Origin: a bacterium
Lineage (GTDB): Bacteria; Chloroflexota; Anaerolineae; Caldilineales; Caldilineaceae
Direction: 5' to 3'
DNA length: 64,000 nt
NCBI GenBank assembly: GCA_016124945.1
Contig: WGMT01000002.1
Span: 23,868-87,867 of the forward strand
The stretch's first letter is position 1, and each line of letters begins with the position of its first letter. The notes under the pieces were generated by a model, which did not search any database, was not told where the DNA came from, and saw only the letters and a list, made by a program, of their open reading frames with translations. Shown one piece after another: positions 28,201-36,761 of the stretch. The position numbers were made by a program, and so were the translations under genes.

Positions 28201-28743
28201 CGCGGTGACGGTGAACCCGTCGAGCAGCGCCGTGCCGTCTGTGCCGCTGTCGGTGATGACGTGGTAAGCGTTCGTGCCGGTGATGTTGGCCGTATCAGTG
28301 ACCACGCCGGTGGCGTCCACCGTGTCGTTGCGGTCGAGATCGCCGCTGAGGACGGTGACGTTTGCCACCCAATCGCGCAGAATCAGGGCTCCTTCTGTCC
28401 CTGCGAAGCCGCCGTAGAGGGCCACGCCGTTCTTGAGCTGGAAGGTGCTGTTGCGGGCGTTGTCAGTCTGTCCATCGCCGTCGTCGGGGTAGTAGACGCC
28501 TTCCGCCACCCAGATCTGGTCGCCGGATGAGGCGTCGGCCAGCGCGTCCTGTAAGCTGGTGTAGGCATTTGCCCACGATGTGCCGTTGTTGGCGCCGTCG
28601 GCGTCAACGTCGACGTAGATGATCGTCCCCTGGGCCAGGGCGGGCGTTGGGGTTGCCTGTAGCATGCCCACGGCGATGAGCAACGTCAAGAACAGGACGA
28701 TCCAAAGGCGTTTTTGGCTAGAGATGAGAAGGGCGGCGTCCAT
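25285..28743 (-). CDS. Secreted beta-helix, IPT/TIG and CARDB-like surface protein (1152 residues)
   Basis: A signal peptide (about 1-38, ending ALAQ) leads into a Pmp-type beta-helix with seven or so GNSAN/GGGMYN turns (about 195-340). A proline-rich linker of some 15 seven-residue units (PPTATPV, about 463-600) follows, then two IPT/TIG-like domains (about 605-770), a CARDB-like domain (about 798-888), an Ig-like stretch and a PPC-like domain (about 1000-1088, [15 protein letters not shown]). The protein ends LFLPLVER, matching the terminal motif of the other surface proteins in the window. Its N-terminal 200 residues are almost the same as those of the 4391-residue protein, including at DNA level. 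The start is supported by AGGAG about 10 nt upstream. It is divergent from a BTAD regulator with a 196-bp shared control region, so regulation by that protein is possible but unproven. It is probably an adhesin or matrix protein. Confidence 0.87.
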   Translation of the reverse strand: MDAALLISSQKRLWIVLFLTLLIAVGMLQATPTPALAQGTIIYVDVDADGANNGTSWANAYTSLQDALADASSGDQIWVAEGVYYPDDGDGQTDNARNSTFQLKNGVALYGGFAGTEGALILRDWVANVTVLSGDLDRNDTVDATGVVTDTANITGTNAYHVITDSGTDGTALLDGFTVTAGLANGAFVAPCGPQCGGGMYNSILSRPTLTNIFFSGNSANQGGGMYNHTSFPTLTNVSFSGNSANEGGGMYNTASNPTLTNVSFSSNSANGNGGGGMFNFMSRPSLKNASFSGNFANANGGGMHNLGSNPTLVNVSFSGNSANQGGGMFNSLSEIPTIRNSIFWNNRDSSGTGTADASIFNANSTPAIRYSLMQGCNPGGTWNNACGINAVNNLVDADPLFVSSPDPVNAPTTAGDLRLQAGSPAIDAGNNTSITTSFDLGGAPRIVNEAIDLGAYEYQASTPTPTHTPTPTLTPTPTFTPTPTRTPTPAAPTATPVPPTATPVPPTATPVPPTATPIPPTATPVPPTATPVPPTATPVAPTATPVPPTATPIPPTATPIPPTATPIPPTATPVPPTATPVPPTATPVSPTATPTPVPLSLSAINPSQGLREQSSNVTVTGDGFQGNTTSAPTLRLGSVELTGVNLVSSTQINAVVPAGLPVGLHDLFVINPNGDTAVLAGAFRVTSLVPVITDVRPRQGFVDVPTTLNVYGINFAQNAVIRLGEQTLTTAQIAPGHLRAAIPSTLAPGLYDVRVDNQNSESATLPNGYSGIARSSDDLFSSGDQLWNDPISARAGEALTLGLNVSRQGGDEPLQQVAVAFSVNGAPIGTGTLDQLQPNGNASSTGVTWTPPGAGSFVLSADIDPQNVISESNESNNTVNRTISVLPAVLDQTPPTVDSFTINQGANVTQALAVSLNVAATDPAPGSAVESVLFAEYEYSQGANAWVLAAESGWLDYTNAESAFTWTLLPSSGVKYLRAWAADGEGNVSTAAGAFINLVPPSESLAQEEARLYRYTLQAGDELAVTLTPLSGDADLYIWQPNPGAAPLVSNQEGSAVETIRVTAAQSGLYQVEVFGFETSEYRLEATITPGSQARLDAAGAPVVATKPVRTQPLITLTSEPVTQQALPTAPIVAAPPAQIQRQLFLPLVER
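26945..27300 (-). repeat. 21-nt tandem repeats encoding PPTATP(V/I) linker
   Basis: About 15 units of 21 nt occur with Val/Ile variation at one codon. They encode a rigid extended proline-rich stalk between the beta-helix and the IPT/TIG domains. Spacing is uniform without unique spacers, so this is not a CRISPR array. Confidence 0.9.
28150..28620 (-). repeat. N-terminal module DNA shared with the giant beta-helix gene
   Basis: It is near-identical to 24330-24790 and encodes the same N-terminal [23 protein letters not shown] and [14 protein letters not shown] segments. Confidence 0.8.
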
Positions 28744-28799
28744 AAACTTCGGTCTCCTGTTGTGGCAATATGTTGGACGGATGGTTCTGGTGTACTTTG

Positions 28800-28815
28800 C
28801 TTACAAAAAGGTAAG
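28800..28815. promoter_or_regulatory. Small inverted repeat upstream of the 1152-residue gene
   Basis: CTTAC and GTAAG are separated by 6 nt (AAAAAG) about 57 nt upstream of the minus-strand start codon. The word GTAAGCAAA also occurs upstream of the giant beta-helix gene (near 25069-25077), hinting at a shared element. Confidence 0.3.
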
Positions 28816-28877
28816 TAAAACCAAATTTTCAAACTAAGTGTGTCGATCAAAAATGTCGGTTCTGGAAAGAGTTTAGG

Positions 28878-28905
28878 TATAATGTGTCAACAATGTGTGA
28901 CACAT
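28878..28905 (+). promoter_or_regulatory. Candidate -10 box and operator of BTAD regulator 1
   Basis: A perfect TATAAT (28878-28883) lies 57 nt before the start codon, with no good -35. Directly downstream sits the odd-centred palindrome ATGTGTGACACAT (28893-28905), overlapping a wider TGTGTCA-N8-TGACACA inverted repeat (28884-28904). An operator at this position would block initiation, suggesting autoregulation or control by another factor. Confidence 0.45.
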
Positions 28906-28939
28906 CCGTCATCCCAGAAAACAAACGGTATAACGCTTT

Positions 28940-31900
28940 ATGCAGTCCCTCTATGGTTTACAGCTTTTTGGTCCGTTCCGTCTGCAAATTGGCGAGGCCT
29001 CTCCCATGCACCTTGCCAGCGAACGTGGACAGGCGCTACTCTCTTACTTGTTGCTTCACCCCGCCCAGATGCACACTCGTGTCGCCCTGGCCGAACTTCT
29101 GTGGCCTGAACAGCCTGAAAAAAGGTCGCGCCAGAGCCTGCGCCAAATTTTGACGCGCATGCGCAGCGAGTTGGGGGGGGGGCACAAGACGATGGACAGC
29201 CTCACCCCATTTGTTGATCCCTTCATCGGCGACTACAAAACGCTACGAGTCGACGGCTCATGCTTTGAAGTGGATGCGTTGCGCTTTCAGGCGCTGCTAC
29301 AGAACTGCGCCGGACACAAACATAGCACCATGGCGCGCTGTCCCTACTGTGCCGGTCAACTGCGGCAGGCGGTGTCGCTTTATCAGGGTGAATTGCTGGC
29401 GGGCCTCGCTGTCGAAGATAGCCCCGCCTTTGAATCATGGCTGCTCATGCAGCGTGAGCGCTTTCACCGGCAGGCAACCGATTCGTTGCAAACCTTGGTC
29501 GCCTATCACCATGCGCTAGGGGATTACGACCAGGTACGCTGTCTGGCGGAACAGTGGATCGGCCTTGATGCGTACGCAGAGGATGGTTACGTCTACATGA
29601 TCGAAGCGTTGGCCCTTTTGGGCGAGCGTAGCATGGCCCTGCTCCAATACGAGCGCTGTGTGTCGATGCTGGCCGAAGAGTTAAACGCCACGCCGAGCCG
29701 GGCATTGCTCCAACTCCACACCCGGTTGACACGCTTTCGGGAGCCGGCGGCGTTGAAACAGATGGTGCAACAGGACGCGCCCAAGCGTGGGCGGTATTTC
29801 CATTTCCCCCAATTCCTCACCCCCTTTTTTGGCCGTGAAGCGGAGATCGTCCATATCGCTGAACGGTTGGCCGATCCGCGAACACGTCTGCTCACTGTCA
29901 CCGGCCCTGGTGGTATTGGCAAGAGCCGTCTAATTGTGGAAGCGTCGCAGCACGTCAATCCACTCAACTATCCAGACGGCATCTACTTTGTGCCCCTGGC
30001 GTCGCTTACCCAACCCGCCGAGGTGATCCAGGCCATCGCCGATGCACTTTCTATCCGGCTGGACGGCGGGGGACAGCCGCAACGGCAATTGATGCGCGCC
30101 CTGGCCAAACAACGGCTGCTCCTGGTGCTAGACAATTTTGAACAGTTGATGGAGACCGTGCCCCTGTTGATGGAATTGTTGTCGGCTGCTCCTGACGTCA
30201 CCTGCCTGATCAGCTCGCGCCATCCGTTGCTGGTGCAAGCCGAACGGCAGTTGCCGCTGGACGGGCTGGCTTACCCTGCCCAAAGTGATCTCTTGCGTGA
30301 CCATCAGATCACATCGGCCTTGATTGAGCAGTACAGCGCCTTGGCCTTCTTTGTGGAAAGAGCACAGCACATTGCGCCCAACTTCACCCCACGTGGCGAA
30401 GATTGGCCTGCTATTCTCCAAATTTGCCGTCTGGTGCAAGGGATGCCGCTGGCCATTACCATGGCGGCGTCGTGGCTTTCGATCTACGACTGTGCCGGCC
30501 TCGCCGAACAGCTCGGCCACAACCTGGATCTCTTCCGTACCTCTTTTCGTGATATGCCGACACGGCACCAGAATCTGCGCGCCACTTTTGATGTCTCGTG
30601 GCGACTACTGCCCGATTCCGCCAAACAGGCGCTGGCGCGGCTTGCCGTCTTCCGCGGCACGTTTACGTCCTATGCGGCGGAGGAGGTAGGGCAGGTGTCG
30701 CCGCTGGATCTGGCTTTCTTGGTGACCCATGCCCTGGTGACACGTGCCTCTGCTGATCGATTTGTGTTGCACCAGTTACTGCGTCAATTTGCGGTGGAAA
30801 AGCTGGAAGAGAGGGGAGAAGTTGAGGCCATTCACCGGGCCCATAGCCGCTATTTCCTGCGGCGATTGGCGGCGGAAGACGCAAACCTGGTGGGGGTGGA
30901 TCAGTTCCAGGCAATTGCCCGTCTGCACGAGGACGCGGCCAACCTCAGCGCGGCCTGGCTGGCGTCAGGTCAACACCGCGACTGGCAGATTGTACAGGAA
31001 AGCTTGGCTGCCTTTGAACATTACTGGTCGGTAACCGGTATGCACGCCGAAGGGCTGCGTTTGGCTGCGGCGGTGGCTGAGCATCTCTCCGCCGATCTGG
31101 CGCAAGCCACGGACGCAGATACCGCGGACGCAGATACCGCGGAGAAGGGCTGTCTATCTTTGGTTGAACGGCGCACTTTGTTGGCACGGCTGCAACTGGT
31201 GCAGGGAATCCTGTTGCGCTCACATGCGCCGCTTTCCGCCACGTTAGAGATCCTACAAAAAGCGTTGTCGACGGCTGCCGATCTGCCCGAAAGCGCCTTG
31301 GATCTGGTGGGGCAGATCCATTTGACCCTGAGTGCAAACTATAACTATCAAGGTGACCACGCAAAGTCGGAAGATCACCTCAACGAGGCATATCAACGCT
31401 TACAAGATTCTACCGACTATGCACTTCAGGCAAAGCTCTACGTCGAGTTGTCTGCCCAGGCTGGGCAAAAGGGCGATATGCCGCGTCGGCTCGCTCTCCA
31501 AAAAAAGGCGGTGGCGCTGGCCGAACAGAGCGGCGATCTATCGGTGGATTTTTACGCGCGGGGCTTTCTGGTCTTCATCCAGACCCGGTGGGGTGATTTT
31601 TCGGAGATGCACCATCATCTGGCGATCATGCTGCGCAATGCCCGTCTTGTGAAGAATGAACTGGCCGAGGCGCGCACACTCAATTTTTATGGTGGTTATT
31701 ATTTCCAACTCGGCGATTTTGAACAGATGCACGACTACAACACACAGGTGTTGCCGCTCTTTGAGAAGATCGGTGATCCTGTACATCTGGCTGTGCTTTA
31801 TGCGCGCATGGCCTTACATGCACTCTTCATTGAGGATTGGAAACTGGCCATTGCCTCGGCGCAACAGGGGCTCCAGTCGTCATTGGTCAACCAGCACATG

Positions 31901-32377
31901 AATTTGGAGTCTATCGCTTCGATTGTACTGGGGCGCGCCTTTGTGCAGGTGGGCAATCTGGGCGCAGCCTGGGAAGCCTTTGCACGGGCCAGGCAAGTCT
32001 ACTCGTCGCAGCGGGGAGTGACGGAGGAGTTGCAGGGCATGTTGGGGCAGGCCACGATCCACTTGATGCAGGGAGATGTTTCGGCAGCGCGTCAGACGCT
32101 TGAACCCGCCCTGCCCACGATTCTCACCGGTCACCTGGCGGGCCTCATCGACTACGATCACATCTATGCCGACACCTATCGTGTCTTACGTGCCGCCGAC
32201 GATCCTCAGGCCGAGGACGTCCTGGCGCGGGGACACGCCATCTTCACCCGCATTGCCGCCACCATCCCCAGTGAAGTCCACCGTCGATCCTATTGGCAGA
32301 GCAACCCGGCGCGGCGGTTTGTACGCGAGGAGGTTGAGCGATTGGGGGATTGGGCGATTAAGGGATTAGGCGATTAA
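28940..32377 (+). CDS. BTAD/SARP-family transcriptional regulator with NB-ARC-like ATPase and TPR repeats
   Basis: A 1145-residue AfsR-like signal-integrating regulator. Residues about 1-85 form an OmpR-type winged-helix DNA-binding domain (LLSYLLLH, then LAELLWPEQ). The bacterial transcriptional activation domain (TPR-like) spans about 110-265. A P-loop GPGGIGKS at 322-329 starts a STAND-type ATPase (about 295-600), with LLVLDNFEQL as the likely Walker B. The rest is helical TPR-like sequence. Within the BTAD there is a Cys/His insert: C123, H126-x-H128-x5-C134-x2-C137, a possible metal site repeated with equal spacing in the second regulator at 56354. In the family ATP and ligand state control DNA binding. 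The target genes are unknown; the divergent 1152-residue surface protein gene is a candidate. The C-terminal 12 residues are encoded by the repeat that forms the downstream hairpin, so the tail may be recently acquired. Confidence 0.88.
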   Translation: MQSLYGLQLFGPFRLQIGEASPMHLASERGQALLSYLLLHPAQMHTRVALAELLWPEQPEKRSRQSLRQILTRMRSELGGGHKTMDSLTPFVDPFIGDYKTLRVDGSCFEVDALRFQALLQNCAGHKHSTMARCPYCAGQLRQAVSLYQGELLAGLAVEDSPAFESWLLMQRERFHRQATDSLQTLVAYHHALGDYDQVRCLAEQWIGLDAYAEDGYVYMIEALALLGERSMALLQYERCVSMLAEELNATPSRALLQLHTRLTRFREPAALKQMVQQDAPKRGRYFHFPQFLTPFFGREAEIVHIAERLADPRTRLLTVTGPGGIGKSRLIVEASQHVNPLNYPDGIYFVPLASLTQPAEVIQAIADALSIRLDGGGQPQRQLMRALAKQRLLLVLDNFEQLMETVPLLMELLSAAPDVTCLISSRHPLLVQAERQLPLDGLAYPAQSDLLRDHQITSALIEQYSALAFFVERAQHIAPNFTPRGEDWPAILQICRLVQGMPLAITMAASWLSIYDCAGLAEQLGHNLDLFRTSFRDMPTRHQNLRATFDVSWRLLPDSAKQALARLAVFRGTFTSYAAEEVGQVSPLDLAFLVTHALVTRASADRFVLHQLLRQFAVEKLEERGEVEAIHRAHSRYFLRRLAAEDANLVGVDQFQAIARLHEDAANLSAAWLASGQHRDWQIVQESLAAFEHYWSVTGMHAEGLRLAAAVAEHLSADLAQATDADTADADTAEKGCLSLVERRTLLARLQLVQGILLRSHAPLSATLEILQKALSTAADLPESALDLVGQIHLTLSANYNYQGDHAKSEDHLNEAYQRLQDSTDYALQAKLYVELSAQAGQKGDMPRRLALQKKAVALAEQSGDLSVDFYARGFLVFIQTRWGDFSEMHHHLAIMLRNARLVKNELAEARTLNFYGGYYFQLGDFEQMHDYNTQVLPLFEKIGDPVHLAVLYARMALHALFIEDWKLAIASAQQGLQSSLVNQHMNLESIASIVLGRAFVQVGNLGAAWEAFARARQVYSSQRGVTEELQGMLGQATIHLMQGDVSAARQTLEPALPTILTGHLAGLIDYDHIYADTYRVLRAADDPQAEDVLARGHAIFTRIAATIPSEVHRRSYWQSNPARRFVREEVERLGDWAIKGLGD

Positions 32378-32411
32378 GGGATTTCAGATCGTGTACACGA
32401 TCTGAAATCCC
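32378..32411. terminator. Perfect 34-nt palindrome between convergent genes
   Basis: GGGATTTCAGATCGTGT pairs with its exact reverse complement with no loop spacing (17-bp arms centred at 32394/32395). Less perfect GGATTAGG/CCTAATCC words extend it to about 32344-32432. It starts right after the stop codon of BTAD regulator 1 and ends about 30 nt before the 3' end of the convergent FG-GAP gene, so it fits a bidirectional terminator. Confidence 0.75.
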
Positions 32412-32441
32412 CTAATCCCCTAATCGCTCAATCCCCACCTC

Positions 32442-35400
32442 CTACCGATTGATCAACGGCAAGAAGATAGGCTGCCTCATAGCCGCTTCCTCGGCGCCGT
32501 CGCCCACCGGCTCGGTGAGATATTCCGCGCCGGCGTCATCTGCCGGGATCACGATTTCTGATCGACCCAAAAGAATGATCTGCTGCTCGAATTTGATGAT
32601 GTTGGATGCCGAATCAACTGCGCCGAAGAGGAACAACCAGTCGTTGTTACCCTCCTGCTGAGCAGCCGGTTCGTCGCGCTCGTCGCCGGTGATGTCGACG
32701 AACAGGGGCGTGTCGGTGAAACTGACCAGCACCACGTCGTCGTTGTCATATCCGGCGCTCAGGCCACTGAAGCGGGCCTGCCCCTGTGGATCACGCCAGC
32801 CTTCGCGCAGCACGATGGTGAATCTATCCCTGCCGTTGCCGCCGGCGGCGATAAGGGTGCCGTTACCGTCAAGGAGGGTGTCATTGCCATCGCCGCCGAT
32901 GAGCTGGTCGTATTCGCCGCCGCCACCGTTGAGGACATCGCTGCCGTTGCCGCCATCGATGTAGTCGTTGCCGTCGAAACCGAGAATAAGGTCCACCCCG
33001 TCACCGCCACACAGGACGTCGTCGCCGCTCAATCCGATGATCAGATCGTTGCCGCCGAGGCCCAGGATGAGATCCGGCCCGTCGGTGCCGGTGAGTGTAT
33101 TGCCCAGGTTGTTGCCTACCTGGATGTCGCCGTCCCAGTCTGGGGCGAAGAATGTCCCCTCTGGGCTGAGGTAGACGGTGTAGCCGCCGCAGCTATCCAC
33201 CACTGTCCCCACAGGATCGGGATCGTTAACCTCAATGATCGTGGTGTAGTCGGTGAAGCCGCCGTCCTTGTCGGCGATGCGAGCGAGGACGGTGCGGCTG
33301 CTGACGCCTGTCAGAAACTCTGCCGGCACTGTGATCGACGCATCTGCAACGTTGCTGACATCGAAGATGCCGTCGTTGTCGAAGTCGTAGCTGTAGCGGA
33401 AGCCGGCGTTGGTGTCGGCTGTGGAGGGATCTCGCTGTTCACTAAAGCTGACAACTGCACTGCTGCCGTCATCCACCGGGCCGTTGTTGGTCAACGTCGC
33501 CGTGGGCGCCACATTTCTAATCTCCACCTCAGCGCCGGCGATAGCAGCATCCACCCCGGGGCTTTCAGCAATGGCCAGGCCGCCGAAGGCTGTCGGCCCG
33601 TCGTCAACCGAATCTGTGAAGGTGTAGAGGGCACGCTGACCTGCGGCAAGCGTGATGCCTTCGGCCAACAACACATCTGTACGGACGCTGACGTTGGTCG
33701 CCGGGCCTTCACCATTGTTGACGACCTCTACGGTTTGGGTAAAGGTATCGCCTTCATTGACAACGCTAGGGCTGATTGTGTACCAGATGTCGAGAACAGG
33801 TCGGCCTACGACGATGATCTCTGCCGTAGCGCTGCCTGTGGTGGAACCATAGCTGAAGCCCGCCTCGCTGCTTACGCGTTCGCCAGGTGTGGCAATGACA
33901 AAGCCGTTGTAGACGAAGCTCACCGTGCTGTTGGGCGCCACATCACCTTCCCATGTAATGAACTCACCTTTGCTGACCCCGCTCAGCTCAACCGAGCTGG
34001 GCGCCTCCAGGAATTCTCCAAAGATGACCGCCAAAGGCACGACACTAAAGAAAGAGACGCCCTCTGCCACCGCTGAGCCGACATTGCGAAGGTTCACGGT
34101 GTAGGTAACCAAGCTGCCGGGCGTCACCGGAGAAGCAGGTTCGACGCTTTTTTCCACTGTCAGAACAACGGGGTCAAGCACAGTGATGGTGGTCTCTATG
34201 ATGTCAACGGAGTCGCCCTGCGAGGCAAAGAGTGCGGCGGTGTAGACGCCAGGGGCCGCGTAGGTGTGGCTGGTCTGTGCGCCGCTGCCAGTGTTGCCGT
34301 CGCCGAAGTCCCAGGAGTAGGAAACACCCGTGCCGCCGGTGATGGTGGCGGTGAAGGCTGTGCTCTGGCCGAGGAGGGTCGGGCTGTCGTTCTCGACGTT
34401 GAGTCCACTGATGGGGACATCGTCGACGCGCATGCTGAGCGCGTCGCAGCCCTGTCCGTTGTCTTTGTCCGTCACACAGATTTGGACGATGTAGGCACCG
34501 GAGGTGTTGTAGATCCGGCTTGCGCTGACCGTGTTCCCGTCGATGACGGCTGCCGTTGTCACACCGCCACGCCATTCTACGGTGGCGCTGTGTGTGTCGG
34601 CGCGCCCGGGGTCGCTAAATGTCGCAGTGACCGTCACCCGATTGCCTGCTGTGACGGCCTGTGGGCCCCCTGCTGTAACAGTGGGCGCTATGTTGTTGAC
34701 CTGCACACCGGCACTGTCGGTGATGGGCGGCGTCTGGTTGCTGGAGACGCGTGCCGTGTTGATCAGTGTATCCGGCCCGTCGACTGCGGTCGAGCTATAG
34801 GTGTAGGTGACGGTTTCACCTGCGGCCAGTGTTTCGCCAAGCGCCAGGACGTTGCTGTCGATCAGCGGGCTACTGCTTGAGGTGCTGACGCTGACATTCG
34901 TTGCCGAGATCTGGCCGACGTTGGCGACGACGATGGTGTAGTTCACCGTGCCACCTTCGTCGATTTCGGCGACGTTGGCCGTCTTCTCGACGGTGAGATT
35001 AGGGGGAGCCGGTGGGCCGGCGATCGTGTTGCCGAAGACATAGGCTGCACCGGCATCCGAGCCGCCCGAGTCTTCGAGCCAGGCGCCGACGACGACGGTG
35101 TCGCTGCTGATGCTTACCGCACGGCCAAATAAGTCGTTTGCCTGTGCGTCGCTTGCCTCTATCTTCTCTACCTCTCCCCAGGTGTCTGTGCCGCCTTCAT
35201 CGCGCTGAAAGATGTAGGCTGCGCCGGCATTGCTGCCGCCCGTGTCTTGGAGAGGAGCGCCGACAACGATCTGACCGCCGTCAATGTGCGCGGAAAAGCC
35301 GAACTGGTCGTTTGCCTGAGCGTCGCTTGCCTGAATTTTGTGTACTTGCCCCCAGTTGCCTGCGCCGCCTTGGTTTCGCTGGAAGATGTAGGCTGCGCCG

Positions 35401-36404
35401 GCGTTGATGCCGCCGCTGTCTTCAAAGGGGACGCCGACGACAATGGTGTCGCCGCCAATGCTTACGACGGTGCCGAACTGATCTGCAAGCCCCGTTTCAT
35501 CGGCCTGGATTTTGCGCACCTCTCCCCAATTGTCTGCGCCGCCCTGATTGCGTTCGAAGATGTAAGCGGCGCCGGCATCGTTGCTGCCGCTGTCTTCGCG
35601 TGGGGCGCCGACGACGATCGTATCGCCGTCAATGGTTACAGAGAAGCCGAACTGATCTGCAAATCCTTTGTCACCAGCCTGGATTTTGCGTACTTCTCCC
35701 CAATTGTTTACACCACCCTGGTCGCGCCCGAAGACATAGGCTGCGCCGACATTGCTGCCGCCTGTGTCTTCGCGGGGGGCGCCGACGACGATGGTGTCAC
35801 CACTGATGCTCACGGACCATCCAAAGTTGTCGTCTACTTGGAAGTCGCTTGCCTGTATCTTCTTGACTTGCCCCCAGTTGTCTGTGCCACCTTGGTTTCG
35901 TTGGAAGATGTAGGCTGCGCCTGTGTTGCGCCCGCCGGTGTCTTCGAAGGGGGCGCCAACGACCACGGTATCGCCGCTGATGCTCACAGAGTAACCAAAC
36001 TCGTCATTTGTCTCGGCGTCGGGCGCCTGGATTTTACGCACCGTTCGCCAATTGCCTGCACCGCCCTGGAAGATGTAGGCGGCGCCGGTGTTGTTGCCGC
36101 CGGTGTCCTCGCGCGGGGCGCCGACGATAAGGGTGTCGCCGCTGATGTCCACCGCAGTGCCGAAACCGTCATTTTCCTCGGCGTCGTCGGCCAGTAACTT
36201 GGCCACTTCCCCGATGATGAGCGTGGCGATTTCATCCGCCGCAATTTCGTTTGCGCTGTCGCTCGTCCATTTCTCCGGCGCCGCCGCCGCGCCGGGCGTG
36301 CCATAGGGTTGTCCTGTCATCAGGCCTACGGCCAGTAACAGATAGACAACCCGCTTCAAAAGAGTGTGTTGCGTACCCCAACCCAATTCCCTGCGATGCT
36401 TCAT
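32442..36404 (-). CDS. FG-GAP propeller, DUF11/PKD and RTX calcium-binding surface protein (1320 residues)
   Basis: A predicted exported surface protein. A signal peptide (KRVVYLLLAVGLMTG) is followed by seven FG-GAP repeats (residues about 75-458; each FG-x-SVSISGDTIVVGAP, then GAAYIF), enough for one seven-bladed integrin-alpha-type propeller. Next are a DUF11 domain (from about 465), PKD-like domains (about 570-740), more DUF11-like sequence, and a segment (about 965-1055, FRYSYDFDNDGIFDV) also present in the 4391-residue protein. A short run of RTX nonapeptides (about 1100-1190, GGDGNDTL type) should bind calcium outside the cell. The protein ends IFLPLINR, the shared terminal motif. The start at 36404 is chosen over 36497 because GGGAGAG lies about 9 nt upstream and the signal peptide then begins MKHRREL. 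Expression control is not visible. Adhesion or matrix binding is the likely role. Confidence 0.85.
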   Translation of the reverse strand: MKHRRELGWGTQHTLLKRVVYLLLAVGLMTGQPYGTPGAAAAPEKWTSDSANEIAADEIATLIIGEVAKLLADDAEENDGFGTAVDISGDTLIVGAPREDTGGNNTGAAYIFQGGAGNWRTVRKIQAPDAETNDEFGYSVSISGDTVVVGAPFEDTGGRNTGAAYIFQRNQGGTDNWGQVKKIQASDFQVDDNFGWSVSISGDTIVVGAPREDTGGSNVGAAYVFGRDQGGVNNWGEVRKIQAGDKGFADQFGFSVTIDGDTIVVGAPREDSGSNDAGAAYIFERNQGGADNWGEVRKIQADETGLADQFGTVVSIGGDTIVVGVPFEDSGGINAGAAYIFQRNQGGAGNWGQVHKIQASDAQANDQFGFSAHIDGGQIVVGAPLQDTGGSNAGAAYIFQRDEGGTDTWGEVEKIEASDAQANDLFGRAVSISSDTVVVGAWLEDSGGSDAGAAYVFGNTIAGPPAPPNLTVEKTANVAEIDEGGTVNYTIVVANVGQISATNVSVSTSSSSPLIDSNVLALGETLAAGETVTYTYSSTAVDGPDTLINTARVSSNQTPPITDSAGVQVNNIAPTVTAGGPQAVTAGNRVTVTATFSDPGRADTHSATVEWRGGVTTAAVIDGNTVSASRIYNTSGAYIVQICVTDKDNGQGCDALSMRVDDVPISGLNVENDSPTLLGQSTAFTATITGGTGVSYSWDFGDGNTGSGAQTSHTYAAPGVYTAALFASQGDSVDIIETTITVLDPVVLTVEKSVEPASPVTPGSLVTYTVNLRNVGSAVAEGVSFFSVVPLAVIFGEFLEAPSSVELSGVSKGEFITWEGDVAPNSTVSFVYNGFVIATPGERVSSEAGFSYGSTTGSATAEIIVVGRPVLDIWYTISPSVVNEGDTFTQTVEVVNNGEGPATNVSVRTDVLLAEGITLAAGQRALYTFTDSVDDGPTAFGGLAIAESPGVDAAIAGAEVEIRNVAPTATLTNNGPVDDGSSAVVSFSEQRDPSTADTNAGFRYSYDFDNDGIFDVSNVADASITVPAEFLTGVSSRTVLARIADKDGGFTDYTTIIEVNDPDPVGTVVDSCGGYTVYLSPEGTFFAPDWDGDIQVGNNLGNTLTGTDGPDLILGLGGNDLIIGLSGDDVLCGGDGVDLILGFDGNDYIDGGNGSDVLNGGGGEYDQLIGGDGNDTLLDGNGTLIAAGGNGRDRFTIVLREGWRDPQGQARFSGLSAGYDNDDVVLVSFTDTPLFVDITGDERDEPAAQQEGNNDWLFLFGAVDSASNIIKFEQQIILLGRSEIVIPADDAGAEYLTEPVGDGAEEAAMRQPIFLPLINR
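32830..33100 (-). repeat. RTX-type nonapeptide repeats
   Basis: Several GG-x-G-x-D-x-(L/I) units encode a calcium-binding beta-roll near the C-terminus of the FG-GAP protein, next to an LGNTLTGTDGPDLI entry motif. Confidence 0.85.
35030..36190 (-). repeat. Seven FG-GAP repeats (about 165-180 nt period)
   Basis: Tandem coding repeats show high DNA similarity among units. They contain the FG-x-S-V and VVGAP-x-ED-(T/S)-GG signatures. The repeat count of seven matches a closed propeller. Confidence 0.85.
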
Positions 36405-36761
36405 GATGGTACTCTCCCTGTATGGCTGATTTGGCAAAACAGTGAATGGTGAATCAGCGCCTGTCCATCTGTGGTGTAGAAAGCCGCTGATTTTCAATCA
36501 CCACGACAGAAGAGATCGTACGCCCAAAGTGTGAAACTTTTGTGAATAATGTGTGAATCGTGCGTGCCGCAGGCGCTGAAAAAACTCAGCCATCTGCAAC
36601 GCAACGGCCATTTCTTGAAACGGGATAGCTGTGAGTGGAATGATTCATCTATGAAAAACAGAGTTGCCGGGTTTTCTGAAAACCCGGCAACTCTGTTTCA
36701 TTTGACTTTGTGTGAAATGGCTTTGTGCGAAATGGCTTGATACGAAATCAGGCAGCCTGCG
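36405..36761. other. Intergenic region upstream of FG-GAP gene
   Basis: About 357 bp hold the leader of the FG-GAP gene, the terminator hairpin of the 6320-residue gene (36656-36698) and a short direct repeat, TGTGTGAAATGGCTT/TGTGCGAAATGGCTT (about 36710-36738). Short open frames here show no ribosome site or family signal and I do not call a gene. Confidence 0.6.
36656..36698 (-). terminator. Intrinsic terminator of the 6320-residue protein gene
   Basis: A perfect 20-bp stem (AAACAGAGTTGCCGGGTTTT and its complement) has a 3-nt loop. On the minus strand it is followed by a run of five T, about 65 nt past the stop codon. Its inner GGTTTTCTGAAAACC core is shared with the hairpin at 63777-63807. 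Confidence 0.85.

Noticed and set aside
36549..36740. 63-codon plus-strand frame in the gap upstream of the FG-GAP gene
   Set aside because: It runs through a terminator hairpin and a short direct repeat, with no protein-like pattern.
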